Source: Neptuniibacter pectenicola (GTDB lineage Bacteria > Pseudomonadota > Gammaproteobacteria > Pseudomonadales > Balneatricaceae). Taken from it: a stretch of 64,000 nucleotides of DNA. The DNA lies in NCBI RefSeq assembly GCF_001597735.1, contig NZ_LUTS01000001.1:62001-126000 (forward strand). The letters run 5' to 3'. The notes beneath the pieces are model-generated. The model was not told the DNA's origin, did not search any database, and saw only the letters and a program-made list of their open reading frames with translations. Each line of letters opens with the position of its first letter. The first letter of the stretch is position 1. A program made the translations under genes and the position numbers. Positions 55,701 to 64,000 of the stretch are shown here, in pieces.

Positions 55701-55955
55701 TTAATGAAGAGTGGGTTCAGGTTCTGGTTCATCATTGTCATCTAAGTCGAGACCTGATTCAGCCACCATCTGAATACCTGCGGTGAGCATCACCCGTGCG
55801 ACATCTAAATAATGCTCACTTAACTTATCTTTAAGCTCAGCGGAAAAATTAACTTTAATCATCGGTTCCGCATCACTATCAGCGTTGCGTATAGCCAACT
55901 CTCCATTTTCAAGCTCTATTATCTCTAATACCATTTCTGACGCTACACTTGACAC
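55701..55955 (-). CDS. Conserved small protein in the lexA-topA neighbourhood
   Basis: Acidic 84-residue protein: MVLEIIELENGELAIRNADSD..., then a helical middle (FSAELKDKLSEHYLDVARVMLTAGIQMVAE) and a DDNDEPEPEPTLH tail. No known catalytic motif. The start is GTG 55955 (AGGAG about 11 bases upstream) or ATG 55934, seven codons later. It lies between sulA (convergent) and the DUF6586 gene, as in Pseudomonas near lexA-sulA-topA, so it is a real conserved gene of unknown role. Confidence 0.8.
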   Translation of the reverse strand: MSSVASEMVLEIIELENGELAIRNADSDAEPMIKVNFSAELKDKLSEHYLDVARVMLTAGIQMVAESGLDLDDNDEPEPEPTLH

Positions 55956-55960
55956 TTACG

Positions 55961-56485
55961 CTACCACTCCTGCATTCCTTCCCTAAGCGAGTCAATTAAC
56001 TCAGACAAGGCATTAAACCAACTTTCATATTCAGCAATAATTGCCTTATCTTCCGCATGGTCAGGATTCACCTGCAACACGTGAATTTCTGAAAGGCTTG
56101 TTGTTTCACTGATGGCTTCTTGTCTATCCGCACCATGCCAACATGCTTCATAGGCGCCAATCATTTTATGCAACCAACCCGTGGCATCGTTTTCTAATAC
56201 GCTTAACTGTTTAAGCTCTGGGCTTTCTACGCCGGTTGATTCTAGTTGAGCCGCCAATGAGCGATAGCCATCTAGCGACTCGGTATCAACCTTATAAACT
56301 TCAGCAATCTCACGTAAAAACGCGTCATAGGCAGAAGTCATATGAAAGAGAACCGACTCATTAAACGATTCAATTAATGCGTGCTTACTCCAACTTGTAT
56401 CATCCTGAGCCTGTTTTAATTGCTCAAGATGAATACGCGTAAAACTTAATTTCTGATTAGTCCGTGCTAAATAAATACCGCTCAT
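55961..56485 (-). CDS. DUF6586 family protein
   Basis: A 174-residue, mostly helical cytoplasmic protein (MSGIYLARTNQKLSFTRIHLEQL...). It resembles the DUF6586 family seen next to topA in Pseudomonas-like genomes. The family has no assigned activity. HEPN-like helices with YDAFLREIAEVY are suggestive of a helical bundle, but no catalytic R-x4-6-H motif is evident. It starts 12 bases after topA and ends 5 bases before the next small gene, so it is probably co-transcribed with topA. Confidence 0.8.
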   Translation of the reverse strand: MSGIYLARTNQKLSFTRIHLEQLKQAQDDTSWSKHALIESFNESVLFHMTSAYDAFLREIAEVYKVDTESLDGYRSLAAQLESTGVESPELKQLSVLENDATGWLHKMIGAYEACWHGADRQEAISETTSLSEIHVLQVNPDHAEDKAIIAEYESWFNALSELIDSLREGMQEW

Positions 56486-56497
56486 GGAGTACCCTAA

Positions 56498-59134
56498 CTA
56501 TTTTTTCGCTTTTTTGCGGGCCTCTTCTTCAACCCACTTCCCATCACGATAGAATGCCCGCCAACCGGTAGCTTTACCATTGACCTCGGTCATAACGTAC
56601 TGCTCCTTCGTCTTACGACTGTATCGAACAACCGTTAAATTTCCGTCAGCATCTTTTTTAGGTGCACTAAACAAAAATTCGTACTTAGGATCGATCTCAC
56701 TTTGATGGGGCAAAAGCTCAACGATTTTAGGCGCGCGCGTTTCCCTATTTCTTGGGAACTGACTCGCGGCAAGGAACAAGCCTGATGCACCATCACGAAG
56801 AATATACGTGTCCTCAACCTTCTCGCACGCTAACTCAGGCATAGGCACCGGATCCATTTTAGGGGGTGCAGCCTCGCCGCTTCTTAATAACTTGCGGGTG
56901 TTTTTACACTCAGTACAGCCAAAGTATTTACCAAATCGTCCAGTTTTGAGCTGCATTTCGGCTGAGCATTTATCACACTCTAATACCGGCCCATCATATC
57001 CCTTAATTCGGTATTCCCCGGCCTCAACCTCAAAACCTGGGCAGTCTGGGTTATTACCACAGACATGAAGCTTACGTTTTTCATCAATTAAATAAGAATC
57101 CATCGCAGAATCACATATCCCACAACGATGCTTCTTACGTAAAATACGCGACTCTTCTTCATCATCACCATCAACACTCACCACCTCATCACCAGGCGTT
57201 AAGTTGATTGTGCATTTACAACGCTCTTTTGGCGGTAAGCTATAGCCGGAGCAACCAAGGAAAACACCCGTACTCGCTGTGCGGATCATCATGTGACGCC
57301 CACAATCAGGACAACTGATATCCGTTTCAGTTGGCGAGTTAGGCCGCATGCCGTGCTCATCACTTTGCGCTTCTTCTAATTTTGAAGAGAAGTCCGCATA
57401 AAACTGATCAAGCAGTGCTTTCCAATCGGCTGTACCCTCAGCCACATCATCTAAGCTCTCTTCCATACGTGCAGTGAAACTGTAATCCATAAGATCGGAA
57501 AAGTTTTCACCTAAACGCTCAACAACAATATCGCCCATTTTCTGCGCATAAAACCGTCGATTTTGTACTTGCACATAACCACGATCTTGGATTGTAGAAA
57601 TAATCGTCGCATAGGTTGATGGACGACCAATACCTTGTTTCTCTAGCTCTTTTACCAAACTCGCTTCGGTAAATCGAGGCGCAGGCTTGGTGAAATGCTG
57701 CTTAGGTAATAACTCAACAAGAGAAAGCGTTTCGCCGGCATTAACGTCAGGTAAGAGAATATCCTCTTCCCCTTTGCCTTTTGCTGGCATAACACGTGTA
57801 TAACCATCAAATTGTAAGATACGGCCTTTAGTCACCAACTCAAACTCTGCAGCGGCAACCGTTACACGTGTACTCAAGAATTTAGCGGGCGTCATCTGGC
57901 AAGCCAAAAACTGCCTGCGAATAAGTTCATATAAGCGCTCAGCATCACGATCCATACCCTTAAGCGCAGTCGCCTCAACAGTAACATCGGATGGACGGAT
58001 CGCCTCATGGGCTTCTTGTGCGCCCTCCTTACTGCTGTAGCTTAATGGGTTCTCCGGCAGATACTTACTACCAAAGTTATCGCCTATATACTCTCTACAC
58101 GCGGCCACAGCCTCTGCACTTAAGTTGGTCGAGTCAGTACGCATGTATGTAATGTAGCCCGCCTCATATAAGCGTTGGGCCATCATCATCGTTTTCTTCA
58201 CACCAAAGCTAAGACGCGTACTCGCAGCCTGTTGAAGGGTGGAGGTAATAAATGGTGCTGAAGGCTTGCTCGTTGTGGGTCTATCTTTACGGCTAATGAC
58301 TTCTAAAGACGCTGACTGTAAACGCTCTAGGTGTGCTTTTGTCTCAGCTTCAGAGCCGGGTCTAAAGGTATCACCGTTAACGCGGTTCACCTGCAATTTA
58401 AGCGGCGCTTTACTCTCAGTCAGGACATCAGCCTGCACCTCCCAAAACTCTTCAGGAATAAACGCTCTAATCTCTTTTTCACGTTCAACAACAAGCTTTA
58501 CCGCAACTGACTGAACACGACCGGCAGATAAACCTCGGGCCACTTTCTCCCATAACAACGGAGAAACCATGTAACCCACAACACGGTCAAGAAAACGGCG
58601 CGCCTGCTGCGCATTAACACGATCCATATCTAATAAAGAGGGTTCATCAAATGCTTCAGTGATTGCCTTTTTCGTAATCTCGTTAAAAACCACACGACGA
58701 TAGCGACTTTCATCACCCCCTATCGCTTCACGCAGATGCCACGCGATCGCTTCTCCCTCGCGGTCCAAATCGGTCGCGAGATAGATTTCATCAGCATTTT
58801 TTGCCAGCCGTTTTAATTCATCCACGACCTTTTCTTTTCCGGGCAAAATCTCATAATGCGGTTCCCAGCCTTTATCGGGATCAATCCCCATACGGCCGAT
58901 AAGCTGTTCACGAGACTTCTTTTTCTTATGTGCGACTTTTTCTTCGGGCGACATCTTCCGTGTTATAGCCGCCAGACGCGCCCTTTCTTTAGGATCGGTC
59001 TTTTTAGTGCTACCACTGGTCGGCAGATCGCGTATATGACCTACACTGGATTTAACAACAAATTGGTTACCCAAATATTTGTTGATAGTCTTCGCTTTAG
59101 CAGGTGACTCGACGATAACAAGAGACTTTCCCAT
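56498..59134 (-). CDS. topA: DNA topoisomerase I
   Basis: Type IA topoisomerase that relaxes negative supercoils, 878 residues. TOPRIM domain [22 protein letters not shown]...[17 protein letters not shown] (acidic D-x-D in TDLDREGE, 121-128), active-site Tyr330 in [30 protein letters not shown], and C-terminal zinc-ribbon repeats with at least three cysteine clusters ([26 protein letters not shown]) and a Lys-rich end. It leads a unit with DUF6586 and the small gene. Its upstream region has an 11-base direct repeat. Confidence 0.98.
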   Translation of the reverse strand: MGKSLVIVESPAKAKTINKYLGNQFVVKSSVGHIRDLPTSGSTKKTDPKERARLAAITRKMSPEEKVAHKKKKSREQLIGRMGIDPDKGWEPHYEILPGKEKVVDELKRLAKNADEIYLATDLDREGEAIAWHLREAIGGDESRYRRVVFNEITKKAITEAFDEPSLLDMDRVNAQQARRFLDRVVGYMVSPLLWEKVARGLSAGRVQSVAVKLVVEREKEIRAFIPEEFWEVQADVLTESKAPLKLQVNRVNGDTFRPGSEAETKAHLERLQSASLEVISRKDRPTTSKPSAPFITSTLQQAASTRLSFGVKKTMMMAQRLYEAGYITYMRTDSTNLSAEAVAACREYIGDNFGSKYLPENPLSYSSKEGAQEAHEAIRPSDVTVEATALKGMDRDAERLYELIRRQFLACQMTPAKFLSTRVTVAAAEFELVTKGRILQFDGYTRVMPAKGKGEEDILLPDVNAGETLSLVELLPKQHFTKPAPRFTEASLVKELEKQGIGRPSTYATIISTIQDRGYVQVQNRRFYAQKMGDIVVERLGENFSDLMDYSFTARMEESLDDVAEGTADWKALLDQFYADFSSKLEEAQSDEHGMRPNSPTETDISCPDCGRHMMIRTASTGVFLGCSGYSLPPKERCKCTINLTPGDEVVSVDGDDEEESRILRKKHRCGICDSAMDSYLIDEKRKLHVCGNNPDCPGFEVEAGEYRIKGYDGPVLECDKCSAEMQLKTGRFGKYFGCTECKNTRKLLRSGEAAPPKMDPVPMPELACEKVEDTYILRDGASGLFLAASQFPRNRETRAPKIVELLPHQSEIDPKYEFLFSAPKKDADGNLTVVRYSRKTKEQYVMTEVNGKATGWRAFYRDGKWVEEEARKKAKK

Positions 59135-59448
59135 AGAGTCCTTCTTTCCTCAGGGCTATATAATTAAGAAGCCGTAGTTTAAAAACAGAAAAGGTTTAAA
59201 AACAAAAAATTCAACCATGTATTTTGTCTTTTAACCTACGACACTGTTCGCAAATCTACAACGCTTCTTTTAAATAACGGCATAATAAATAATAATTTGG
59301 GTGCATATATAAGTGCTGAGAATGCTGGGGTCAAGCAACAATTGTGATAAAAGTCGACGAACAGACCAACTAGAACTTTACCAATGGCCCCTTAAAGGCC
59401 ACAATATTCAACATAATCAATGACATCTCAACTGGCTGAAACAACCTC
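59135..59448. other. 314-base intergenic region between topA and a divergent gene
   Basis: Contains the topA promoter region. Two features are visible: an 11-base direct repeat (GTTTAAAAACA at 59177-59187 and 59194-59204) and a short hairpin TGGCC/GGCCA (59385-59401) near the divergent gene. No reading frame or further signal is supported. Confidence 0.6.
59177..59204. repeat. 11-base direct repeat upstream of topA
   Basis: GTTTAAAAACA occurs twice with a 17-base period, 43-70 bases before the topA ATG. AT-rich repeats of this kind could bind a nucleoid protein or reflect local bendability. Confidence 0.5.
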
Positions 59449-60153
59449 ATGTTAAATGACAATATTCTATTAGTGGTGCTAATTGCTATAGTGGGGCTGG
59501 TTGCCATTACCGTTAATTTTGTCATCACCACACGGGAGCAACAGGAGGAGGCGAAGGAAAAGCGCCTCACGTGGCTCAAGGGTCAAGCGGAACATATTTT
59601 ACAAGCGATCGCCGTTCTTAGAGAAGCGGACTGTAAGCCCGAAATTGTACAAAAAATTAATGAGCACGCAATCGCTCTGCTCGAAGAGGTCGCTATACTC
59701 GCCCCTGATTCAGAGCTATATGAAGCCTTAACACAGCAGAAAGATACAGCAGACAAAGCGTTCCCCTCCCCTGATGTGTTTGACAGTGATCGTTCATTAA
59801 AACGCGCCCAAATTTATATTAATTTTGCTGAGAAATTAGTTTTACAACTGGCCCGAGGCGGTAGAATCACACGCACCCTTGCGAGAAGTTATCAGCAAGA
59901 GCTTTATTGGCTGCGTATAACGGTCGTCGCAGATGCCCATATTATGCAGGGTGAGCGATTTAAAAAATCAGATGATTTGATGACCGCCCTATCCCACTAC
60001 CGTCATGCGAAAGCACTGCTTGTTAGGGCGAATATTCCTGTACAAAATAAAAAATCCAGAATGGATACCGTCGAGGAATTGATTGAATCGATTCAGCCAA
60101 AAAAACCTAGACCTCAAGGCTCCTTAGCTGAATCATTAGATCGTTTGCTATAA
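59449..60153 (+). CDS. Conserved hypothetical, single membrane anchor, helical
   Basis: 234 residues. One N-terminal membrane segment (NILLVVLIAIVGLVAITVNFVI), then a charged coiled coil (TREQQEEAKEKRLTWLKGQAEHI) and a helical cytoplasmic domain with a TPR-like last part (DDLMTALSHYRHAKALLVRA). No enzyme motif. A gene of this shape lies beside topA in Pseudomonas, so it is probably conserved rather than spurious. It diverges from topA. The initiation signal is weak. I do not assign a function. Confidence 0.75.
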   Translation: MLNDNILLVVLIAIVGLVAITVNFVITTREQQEEAKEKRLTWLKGQAEHILQAIAVLREADCKPEIVQKINEHAIALLEEVAILAPDSELYEALTQQKDTADKAFPSPDVFDSDRSLKRAQIYINFAEKLVLQLARGGRITRTLARSYQQELYWLRITVVADAHIMQGERFKKSDDLMTALSHYRHAKALLVRANIPVQNKKSRMDTVEELIESIQPKKPRPQGSLAESLDRLL

Positions 60154-60167
60154 AAGGGAAGCGGCTT

Positions 60168-60383
60168 CTATTTTATTTTTGCAAACCGGGGCACCTCGGT
60201 ACCATCCTTTAACGTGACCTGCTGCATAAACATCTCCAATGGACGTATCCACACACCCTCATCGCCATAACACTGGCGATAAACAACGTGCCACTGCTCT
60301 GTCTCTGAGTGCCTTGCGACCTGCAGCACTTCATACTCTGCACCTTTATAGTGCTGGTAACGTCCCAACTCAATCTGCACCAT
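60168..60383 (-). CDS. DUF1653 family protein
   Basis: A compact 71-residue, beta-rich cytoplasmic protein: GRYQHYKGAEYEVLQVARHSETEQWHVVYRQCYGDEGVWIRPLEMFMQQV. It matches the DUF1653 pattern (G-x-Y-x-H-x-K-G, a Y-x-V-x-x-x-A-x-H run, then WxRPxxMF). Function unknown. Its ATG overlaps the upstream gene stop by one base (TAATG), so it is translated with the 168-residue protein. Confidence 0.85.
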   Translation of the reverse strand: MVQIELGRYQHYKGAEYEVLQVARHSETEQWHVVYRQCYGDEGVWIRPLEMFMQQVTLKDGTEVPRFAKIK

Positions 60384-60889
60384 TAAAACCTCTCTACAAC
60401 AAAACCATCCAGAAGCGCTTTAATCTCAGCTAACGCCTCATCGCCCCCCTCTTCATCCCAATAAACACCCACATGAATAGGCGTTGATTCAAGAGAGAAC
60501 ACACCTGCGGGCAATTTAGAGATCACTTGAGCAAGCTTGTCTAACTGTTTTTCAGAGAGTGTTCTTTCACCTTCAGACCAGCTCCACCCAGAAGGAAGAC
60601 CGATATCAGAAATTGATTCAATTCTAAAAACCTGCCAAGTTTTGAAATTATTTTTCTCCTCCCTACTCAACCCTTCGCGGATAATTCTATAGGCCGTCAT
60701 ATCACGCGATTCTGGTTCCATTTCCCCTTTCGCCCGCGGCGCTTTAAGCCGCTCTAACTGAACAAGAAACCCCATCTGTTTTGCTTTCATTCTGAGGGCC
60801 GCCTGATACTTCTGGCGTGGTGTTGGCATCACCCACATCATTGAGCCAATAAGCGACATCATAATAACGATTATGATCATCCATTTCAT
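60383..60889 (-). CDS. Hypothetical membrane-anchored protein upstream of DUF1653
   Basis: 168 residues. N-terminal membrane anchor (MIIIVIMMSLIGSMMWVM), then a short basic helix (RQKYQAALRMKAKQMGF), a linker and a C-terminal mixed domain (DGLPSGWSWSEG-like, ISKLPAGVFSLESTPIHVGVYWDEEGGDEAL). The WSW and VYWDE blocks look conserved. It is translationally coupled to a DUF1653 gene by TAATG. I do not recognise a family or activity. The gene diverges from the universal stress protein gene across about 220 bases. Confidence 0.7.
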   Translation of the reverse strand: MKWMIIIVIMMSLIGSMMWVMPTPRQKYQAALRMKAKQMGFLVQLERLKAPRAKGEMEPESRDMTAYRIIREGLSREEKNNFKTWQVFRIESISDIGLPSGWSWSEGERTLSEKQLDKLAQVISKLPAGVFSLESTPIHVGVYWDEEGGDEALAEIKALLDGFVVERF

Positions 60890-61110
60890 GCAAGATACTC
60901 CGTTTCACTGTAAGCAAAGAAGGGATTAAAATATGTCTGTAAACAAGCGGTTGAGACGCCATGTAACTATTAGTTAATTGATAAATATCAACACCACGAA
61001 GTTTAGCAGAGTACTAAGCTACACGCTCTATGCTAATCTGATAAACAACACATGTTGATCCGTTCAAACCCCCTCGGCATGTGACTGACACGAACTTCAA
61101 GGAAATAAGC

Positions 61111-61554
61111 ATGAGTACTTACAAGAAAATCTTACTTGCTCTGGATCTGTCTGCCGAATCGGAACAACTCCAGGATAAAGCGCGTGAACTGGCTACAACC
61201 AACCAAGCAGAACTGCACATCGTTCATGTGATTGAGCCCTTGAGTTTTGCATACGGTGGGGATGTGCCGATGGACTTAACCTCCATCCAAGAACAGCTTG
61301 ATGAGCATGCGAAGAAAAAACTTGAACTATTCTGCGATTCATTAGGCTATCCGGTTACCACTAAACAAGTGGCCACAGGGCAGACTGAATCTGAGATTCA
61401 TCGCATTGCTAAAGAGCTAGAGATCGATCTAATTATTGTTGGCAGCCATGGTCGTCATGGTATTGCGCTGCTACTAGGATCGACAGCCAATGGAATTTTG
61501 CATGGCGCAACCTGTGACGTGTTGGCCATCCGTATAAAAGAAGAGGCCGAATAG
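61111..61554 (+). CDS. Universal stress protein, UspA family
   Basis: UspA-type nucleotide-binding fold of 147 residues. MSTYKKILLALDLSAES at the start, and the ATP-binding loop GSHGRHGIALLLGSTANGIL...CDVLAI, matching G-2x-G-9x-G(S/T). So an ATP-binding Usp is likely. The reading frame reaches back to GTG 61081, but AAGGA 8 bases before ATG 61111 and the family N-terminus favour ATG. The role in stress survival is inferred from the family. A 10-bp hairpin overlaps the stop codon. Confidence 0.92.
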   Translation: MSTYKKILLALDLSAESEQLQDKARELATTNQAELHIVHVIEPLSFAYGGDVPMDLTSIQEQLDEHAKKKLELFCDSLGYPVTTKQVATGQTESEIHRIAKELEIDLIIVGSHGRHGIALLLGSTANGILHGATCDVLAIRIKEEAE

Positions 61555-61563
61555 CCTCTTCTT
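61538..61563 (+). terminator. Terminator-like hairpin spanning the usp stop codon
   Basis: AAGAAGAGGC pairs perfectly with GCCTCTTCTT around CGAATA. The 5' arm lies inside the last codons and the loop carries the TAG, so it is unusual. T-rich sequence follows only partly (ACTTAGACC), so termination strength is uncertain. Confidence 0.55.
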
Positions 61564-61589
61564 ACTTAGACCTTTCAGTCATTTATACA

Positions 61590-61609
61590 GAGGAGGGTTA
61601 CCCCTCCTC
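61590..61609 (-). terminator. Hairpin at the end of uup
   Basis: GAGGAGGG pairs perfectly with CCCTCCTC around TTAC, which contains the uup stop codon on the minus strand. The tail is TGTATAAATG without a strong T-run, so it is a weak terminator or mRNA end structure. Confidence 0.45.
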
Positions 61610-63484
61610 CTGCATAGCCTCAAGCTCAACCCAACGCTCCATGAGCGTTTCCACCACCTGTGCTTGCTGCTGCATTTTCTCCAGTGTTTCATTCACCTTA
61701 TCTTGGCTTTGCTGATAAAAATCCGCACGACCTGTTTGCTCCTGCAATTCAGCAAGCTTAGCTTCGGCTTCCTCTAACACCGCCGGCATCTCATCCAGTT
61801 CCCGCTGTATTTTATAGCTGAGTTTTTTCTTTTTCGGTGCTTTTTCAGCCGCAACAGCATTGCCTTCTACTTTTGCAGATTTTTTAGCCGCATTTTTCTC
61901 TACGCTAGGACGCTGACGAAGCCAGTCTTGATAGCCGCCAACATACTCATTAAGCTGCCCCTCTCCCTCAAACACAAGGGTACTGGTGACCACATTATCA
62001 AGGAATGAACGGTCATGACTCACTAACAGAATCGTGCCATCAAAATCAAGAATGATCTCTTCCAACAACTCCAGGGTTTCAATATCTAGATCGTTGGTCG
62101 GCTCATCCAAAACAAGTAAATTAGCAGGCTGGCTAAAAAGCTTCGCCAGTAACACACGGTTAGTTTCCCCACCGGACAACGCTTTAACTGGCGTTCTCGC
62201 GCGCTCTGGAGCAAACATAAAGTCATTAAGGTAACTGATAAGGTGGCGCTGTTTACCATTAATAGTGATGCTTTCACGGCCTTCAGCAATGTTATCCATA
62301 ACTGATTTTTCAGGATCAACCTGTGCACGCAACTGGTCAAAATACGCCACTTCAATATTGGTACCCAATTTCACTTGGCCACTATCTGGGGTTTGTTTAC
62401 CTAACAACACACTCAAAAGGCTACTTTTCCCTGCACCATTAGGCCCGATCAGCCCAACACGGTCACCCCTTAATAGGGTGAAATCGAAATGACTAAATAG
62501 CGTTTTATCATCAAACCCTAAGGTAACATCCTGCAATTCAGCAACAATCTTCCCGCTACGCGCTGCTTCTTCGAGTGAGAATTTAGCCTTACCACCACGT
62601 TCACGACGATCAGACCGCTCATTACGCATCGACTTTAATGCACGAACGCGCCCTTCGTTACGGGTTCGGCGGGCTTTAATCCCCTGCCTAATCCATGTTT
62701 CTTCTTGAGCTAAACGTTTATCAAAGAGCGCATTTTGCTTCTCTTCATCTTCCAGCATCTTCTGCTTCAACTCCATATAAGCAGAATAGCTTCCAGGGAA
62801 AGATGATAAATTACCTCGATCCAACTCGATAATCCGCGTCGCCAAGCGATCCACCAACGCTCGGTCATGGGAGATTATTAATAATCCCCCTCTAAATTCA
62901 AGTAACTGCTGCTCTAGCCACTCAATGGTTTCAATATCCAGATGGTTAGTCGGCTCATCGAGTAGCAACAGGTCTGGCTTTTGGACCAGCGCGGCACCTA
63001 ACGCCGTTCTACGACGCCAACCACCTGATAATTCCGACATTAACTTATCACCGGGCAGATCAAGCTGCTCGATGACTCGCTGCACTCGCTGCTCTAAATG
63101 CCAACCGTCGACAGCTTCAATTTCATGCTGCAGGTGCTCCAGCTTATTCATATCCACATCAGCAGATGAAGCTAATTCATCATAAGCCTCTCTTAACTTC
63201 AGCACATCTTGTAATCCGGCGGTAACAACATCCCGAACCAAGCGCTCATCTGCAGCAGGCATCGCCTGAGGAAGTTCCGCGATACGACAGGTGGGAGCGA
63301 CCCAAAACTTGCCCCCATCCGCTTTATGGTGACCCGCAACAATCTTGAGCAATGTGGACTTGCCCGCACCGTTTAATCCAACCAGTGCGACCCTTTCACC
63401 AGGATCTATTTGAAAATCAACATTATCTAAAAGGGGTTTCGCGCCAAAGGCGATTGATATTTTATCGAGTCTAATAAGTGGCAT
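61598..63484 (-). CDS. uup: ABC-F family ATPase Uup
   Basis: Cytoplasmic twin-ATPase of 628 residues that acts on ribosomes or stalled translation; loss in E. coli raises transposon excision. First domain: GLNGAGKST, LSGGWRRRTALGAALVQKPDLLLLDEPTNHLD. Second: GPNGAGKSSLLSVLLG, LSGGETNRVLLAKLF, LLVLDEPTNDLD. The linker is Lys/Arg-rich (KARRTRNEGRVRALKSMRNERSDRRE), and the C-terminus is a coiled coil with the KKLSYKIQRELDEMPAVLEEAE block typical of Uup rather than EttA. It diverges from slt, as in Pseudomonas. Confidence 0.95.
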   Translation of the reverse strand: MPLIRLDKISIAFGAKPLLDNVDFQIDPGERVALVGLNGAGKSTLLKIVAGHHKADGGKFWVAPTCRIAELPQAMPAADERLVRDVVTAGLQDVLKLREAYDELASSADVDMNKLEHLQHEIEAVDGWHLEQRVQRVIEQLDLPGDKLMSELSGGWRRRTALGAALVQKPDLLLLDEPTNHLDIETIEWLEQQLLEFRGGLLIISHDRALVDRLATRIIELDRGNLSSFPGSYSAYMELKQKMLEDEEKQNALFDKRLAQEETWIRQGIKARRTRNEGRVRALKSMRNERSDRRERGGKAKFSLEEAARSGKIVAELQDVTLGFDDKTLFSHFDFTLLRGDRVGLIGPNGAGKSSLLSVLLGKQTPDSGQVKLGTNIEVAYFDQLRAQVDPEKSVMDNIAEGRESITINGKQRHLISYLNDFMFAPERARTPVKALSGGETNRVLLAKLFSQPANLLVLDEPTNDLDIETLELLEEIILDFDGTILLVSHDRSFLDNVVTSTLVFEGEGQLNEYVGGYQDWLRQRPSVEKNAAKKSAKVEGNAVAAEKAPKKKKLSYKIQRELDEMPAVLEEAEAKLAELQEQTGRADFYQQSQDKVNETLEKMQQQAQVVETLMERWVELEAMQEEG

Positions 63485-63634
63485 GATTGTTCAGCTTTTG
63501 TTCTATGAGGGCGCTATTCTACTGGTTTTTAATAGATATGCATGAAAATGCTGCATTCAAGCAAATTATTATTTAATAATTGACTCAAACTACCGTATAA
63601 ATAAGTAAAGGCAACATCACACAGGGCTTGGTCA

Positions 63635-64000
63635 ATGTATCGCGTTATGCACAGATCTATCGTTTCACTACTTTTTGTAGCATTCACAATAATAATATTA
63701 ACAACGACAGAGTACACTCATGCATCTACAGAAAAGCTACGTCAGAAATTCCTTCAGGCCGAATCACTCTTAAAGCAAAATAAAACGGACGCTTATACTA
63801 AATTACGCGCCCAATTAGATGAGTACCCTCTGGCCCCTTACCTAGACTATCAACAGTTATTAAAAAACCTCGATCAGTCCACGCCCAAAACGGTAAGTGC
63901 ATTTATCGACAAATACAGCGAACTACCTATTGCGAGCCGCCTTAATCGAACATGGCTCAAGCACCTTCACAAACAGAAACAATGGCAGACCTACAGCCAA
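63635..64000 (+). CDS. slt: Soluble lytic murein transglycosylase Slt, 5' part
   Basis: Partial gene, 122 codons, running off the right edge. Signal peptide (RSIVSLLFVAFTIIILTTTE, ending near THAS), then the start of the superhelical U domain (KLRAQLDEYPLAPYLDYQQL, VSAFIDKYSELPIASRLNRTWLKHL), which in Slt70 wraps the catalytic domain; that domain is outside the window. ATG 63635 has CAGGG about 9 bases upstream; ATG 63647 is in frame and also possible. uup-slt in divergent order is the Pseudomonas arrangement. Confidence 0.88.
   Translation, partial: MYRVMHRSIVSLLFVAFTIIILTTTEYTHASTEKLRQKFLQAESLLKQNKTDAYTKLRAQLDEYPLAPYLDYQQLLKNLDQSTPKTVSAFIDKYSELPIASRLNRTWLKHLHKQKQWQTYSQ

Noticed and set aside
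1-64000. tRNA or rRNA genes, CRISPR arrays, insertion sequences, prophage
   Set aside because: No T-loop or cloverleaf pattern, no regular repeat-spacer arrays, no transposase, integrase or phage proteins were seen by eye.

Overview
The window is an ordinary, gene-dense stretch of a gammaproteobacterial chromosome of moderate GC. Gene content and order point to a marine, motile, heterotrophic relative of Pseudomonas and Oceanospirillaceae. This is inferred from familiar neighbourhoods (leuCDB-asd-asd-fimV-truA-trpF, accD-folC-dedD-cvpA-purF-metZ, lexA-sulA-two small genes-topA, uup-slt), not from a database search. I see no insertion sequences, prophage, CRISPR array, rRNA or tRNA.

Layout. 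(1) 1-7.4 kb: the start of a periplasmic solute-binding protein gene, coupled by a TTG/TGA overlap to a Cache-GGDEF-EAL protein gene; then a macrodomain protein, a chemoreceptor, dusC and thpR. (2) 7.5-26 kb, all minus strand: a biosynthetic block running leuC-leuD-leuB, two aspartate-semialdehyde dehydrogenase genes, fimV, truA, trpF-trpB-trpA, accD, folC, dedD, cvpA, purF, metZ. Stem-loops split it into transcription units, and a LysR regulator diverges from leuC. (3) 27-33.2 kb: class III polyhydroxyalkanoate synthase phaE-phaC, speD, then phaR with a small DUF6489 gene, an MFS transporter and speE; storage polymer and spermidine genes are interleaved here. (4) 33.9-38.1 kb: a complete aapJQMP polar amino acid ABC importer with a stem-loop after the binding-protein gene. 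(5) 38.1-49.6 kb: a glutathione S-transferase/LysR divergent pair, a small lytic transglycosylase, a ThrE-type exporter, aroC, prmB, an Smr protein, a patatin, a DUF4892 protein, a hydrolase and a PglL-like O-oligosaccharyltransferase whose 3' end overlaps sixA. (6) 49.2-64 kb: dinG-rhlB-small membrane protein-gpsA-sixA diverging from lexA-sulA across three SOS boxes, then topA and conserved neighbours, a universal stress protein, uup and the 5' end of slt.

No clearly new multi-gene system is visible. The best leads are the solute-binding protein/GGDEF-EAL pair at the left edge, the possible SOS input into a dinG-rhlB-gpsA-sixA operon, the PHA/polyamine locus, the lone PglL-type ligase, and a TAAAAT plus GCGCGC promoter-like motif shared by speE and cvpA, with a near version at speD. 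Several starts were moved from the longest reading frame to internal ATG or GTG codons on ribosome-binding-site or family-N-terminus evidence; these are noted per gene.
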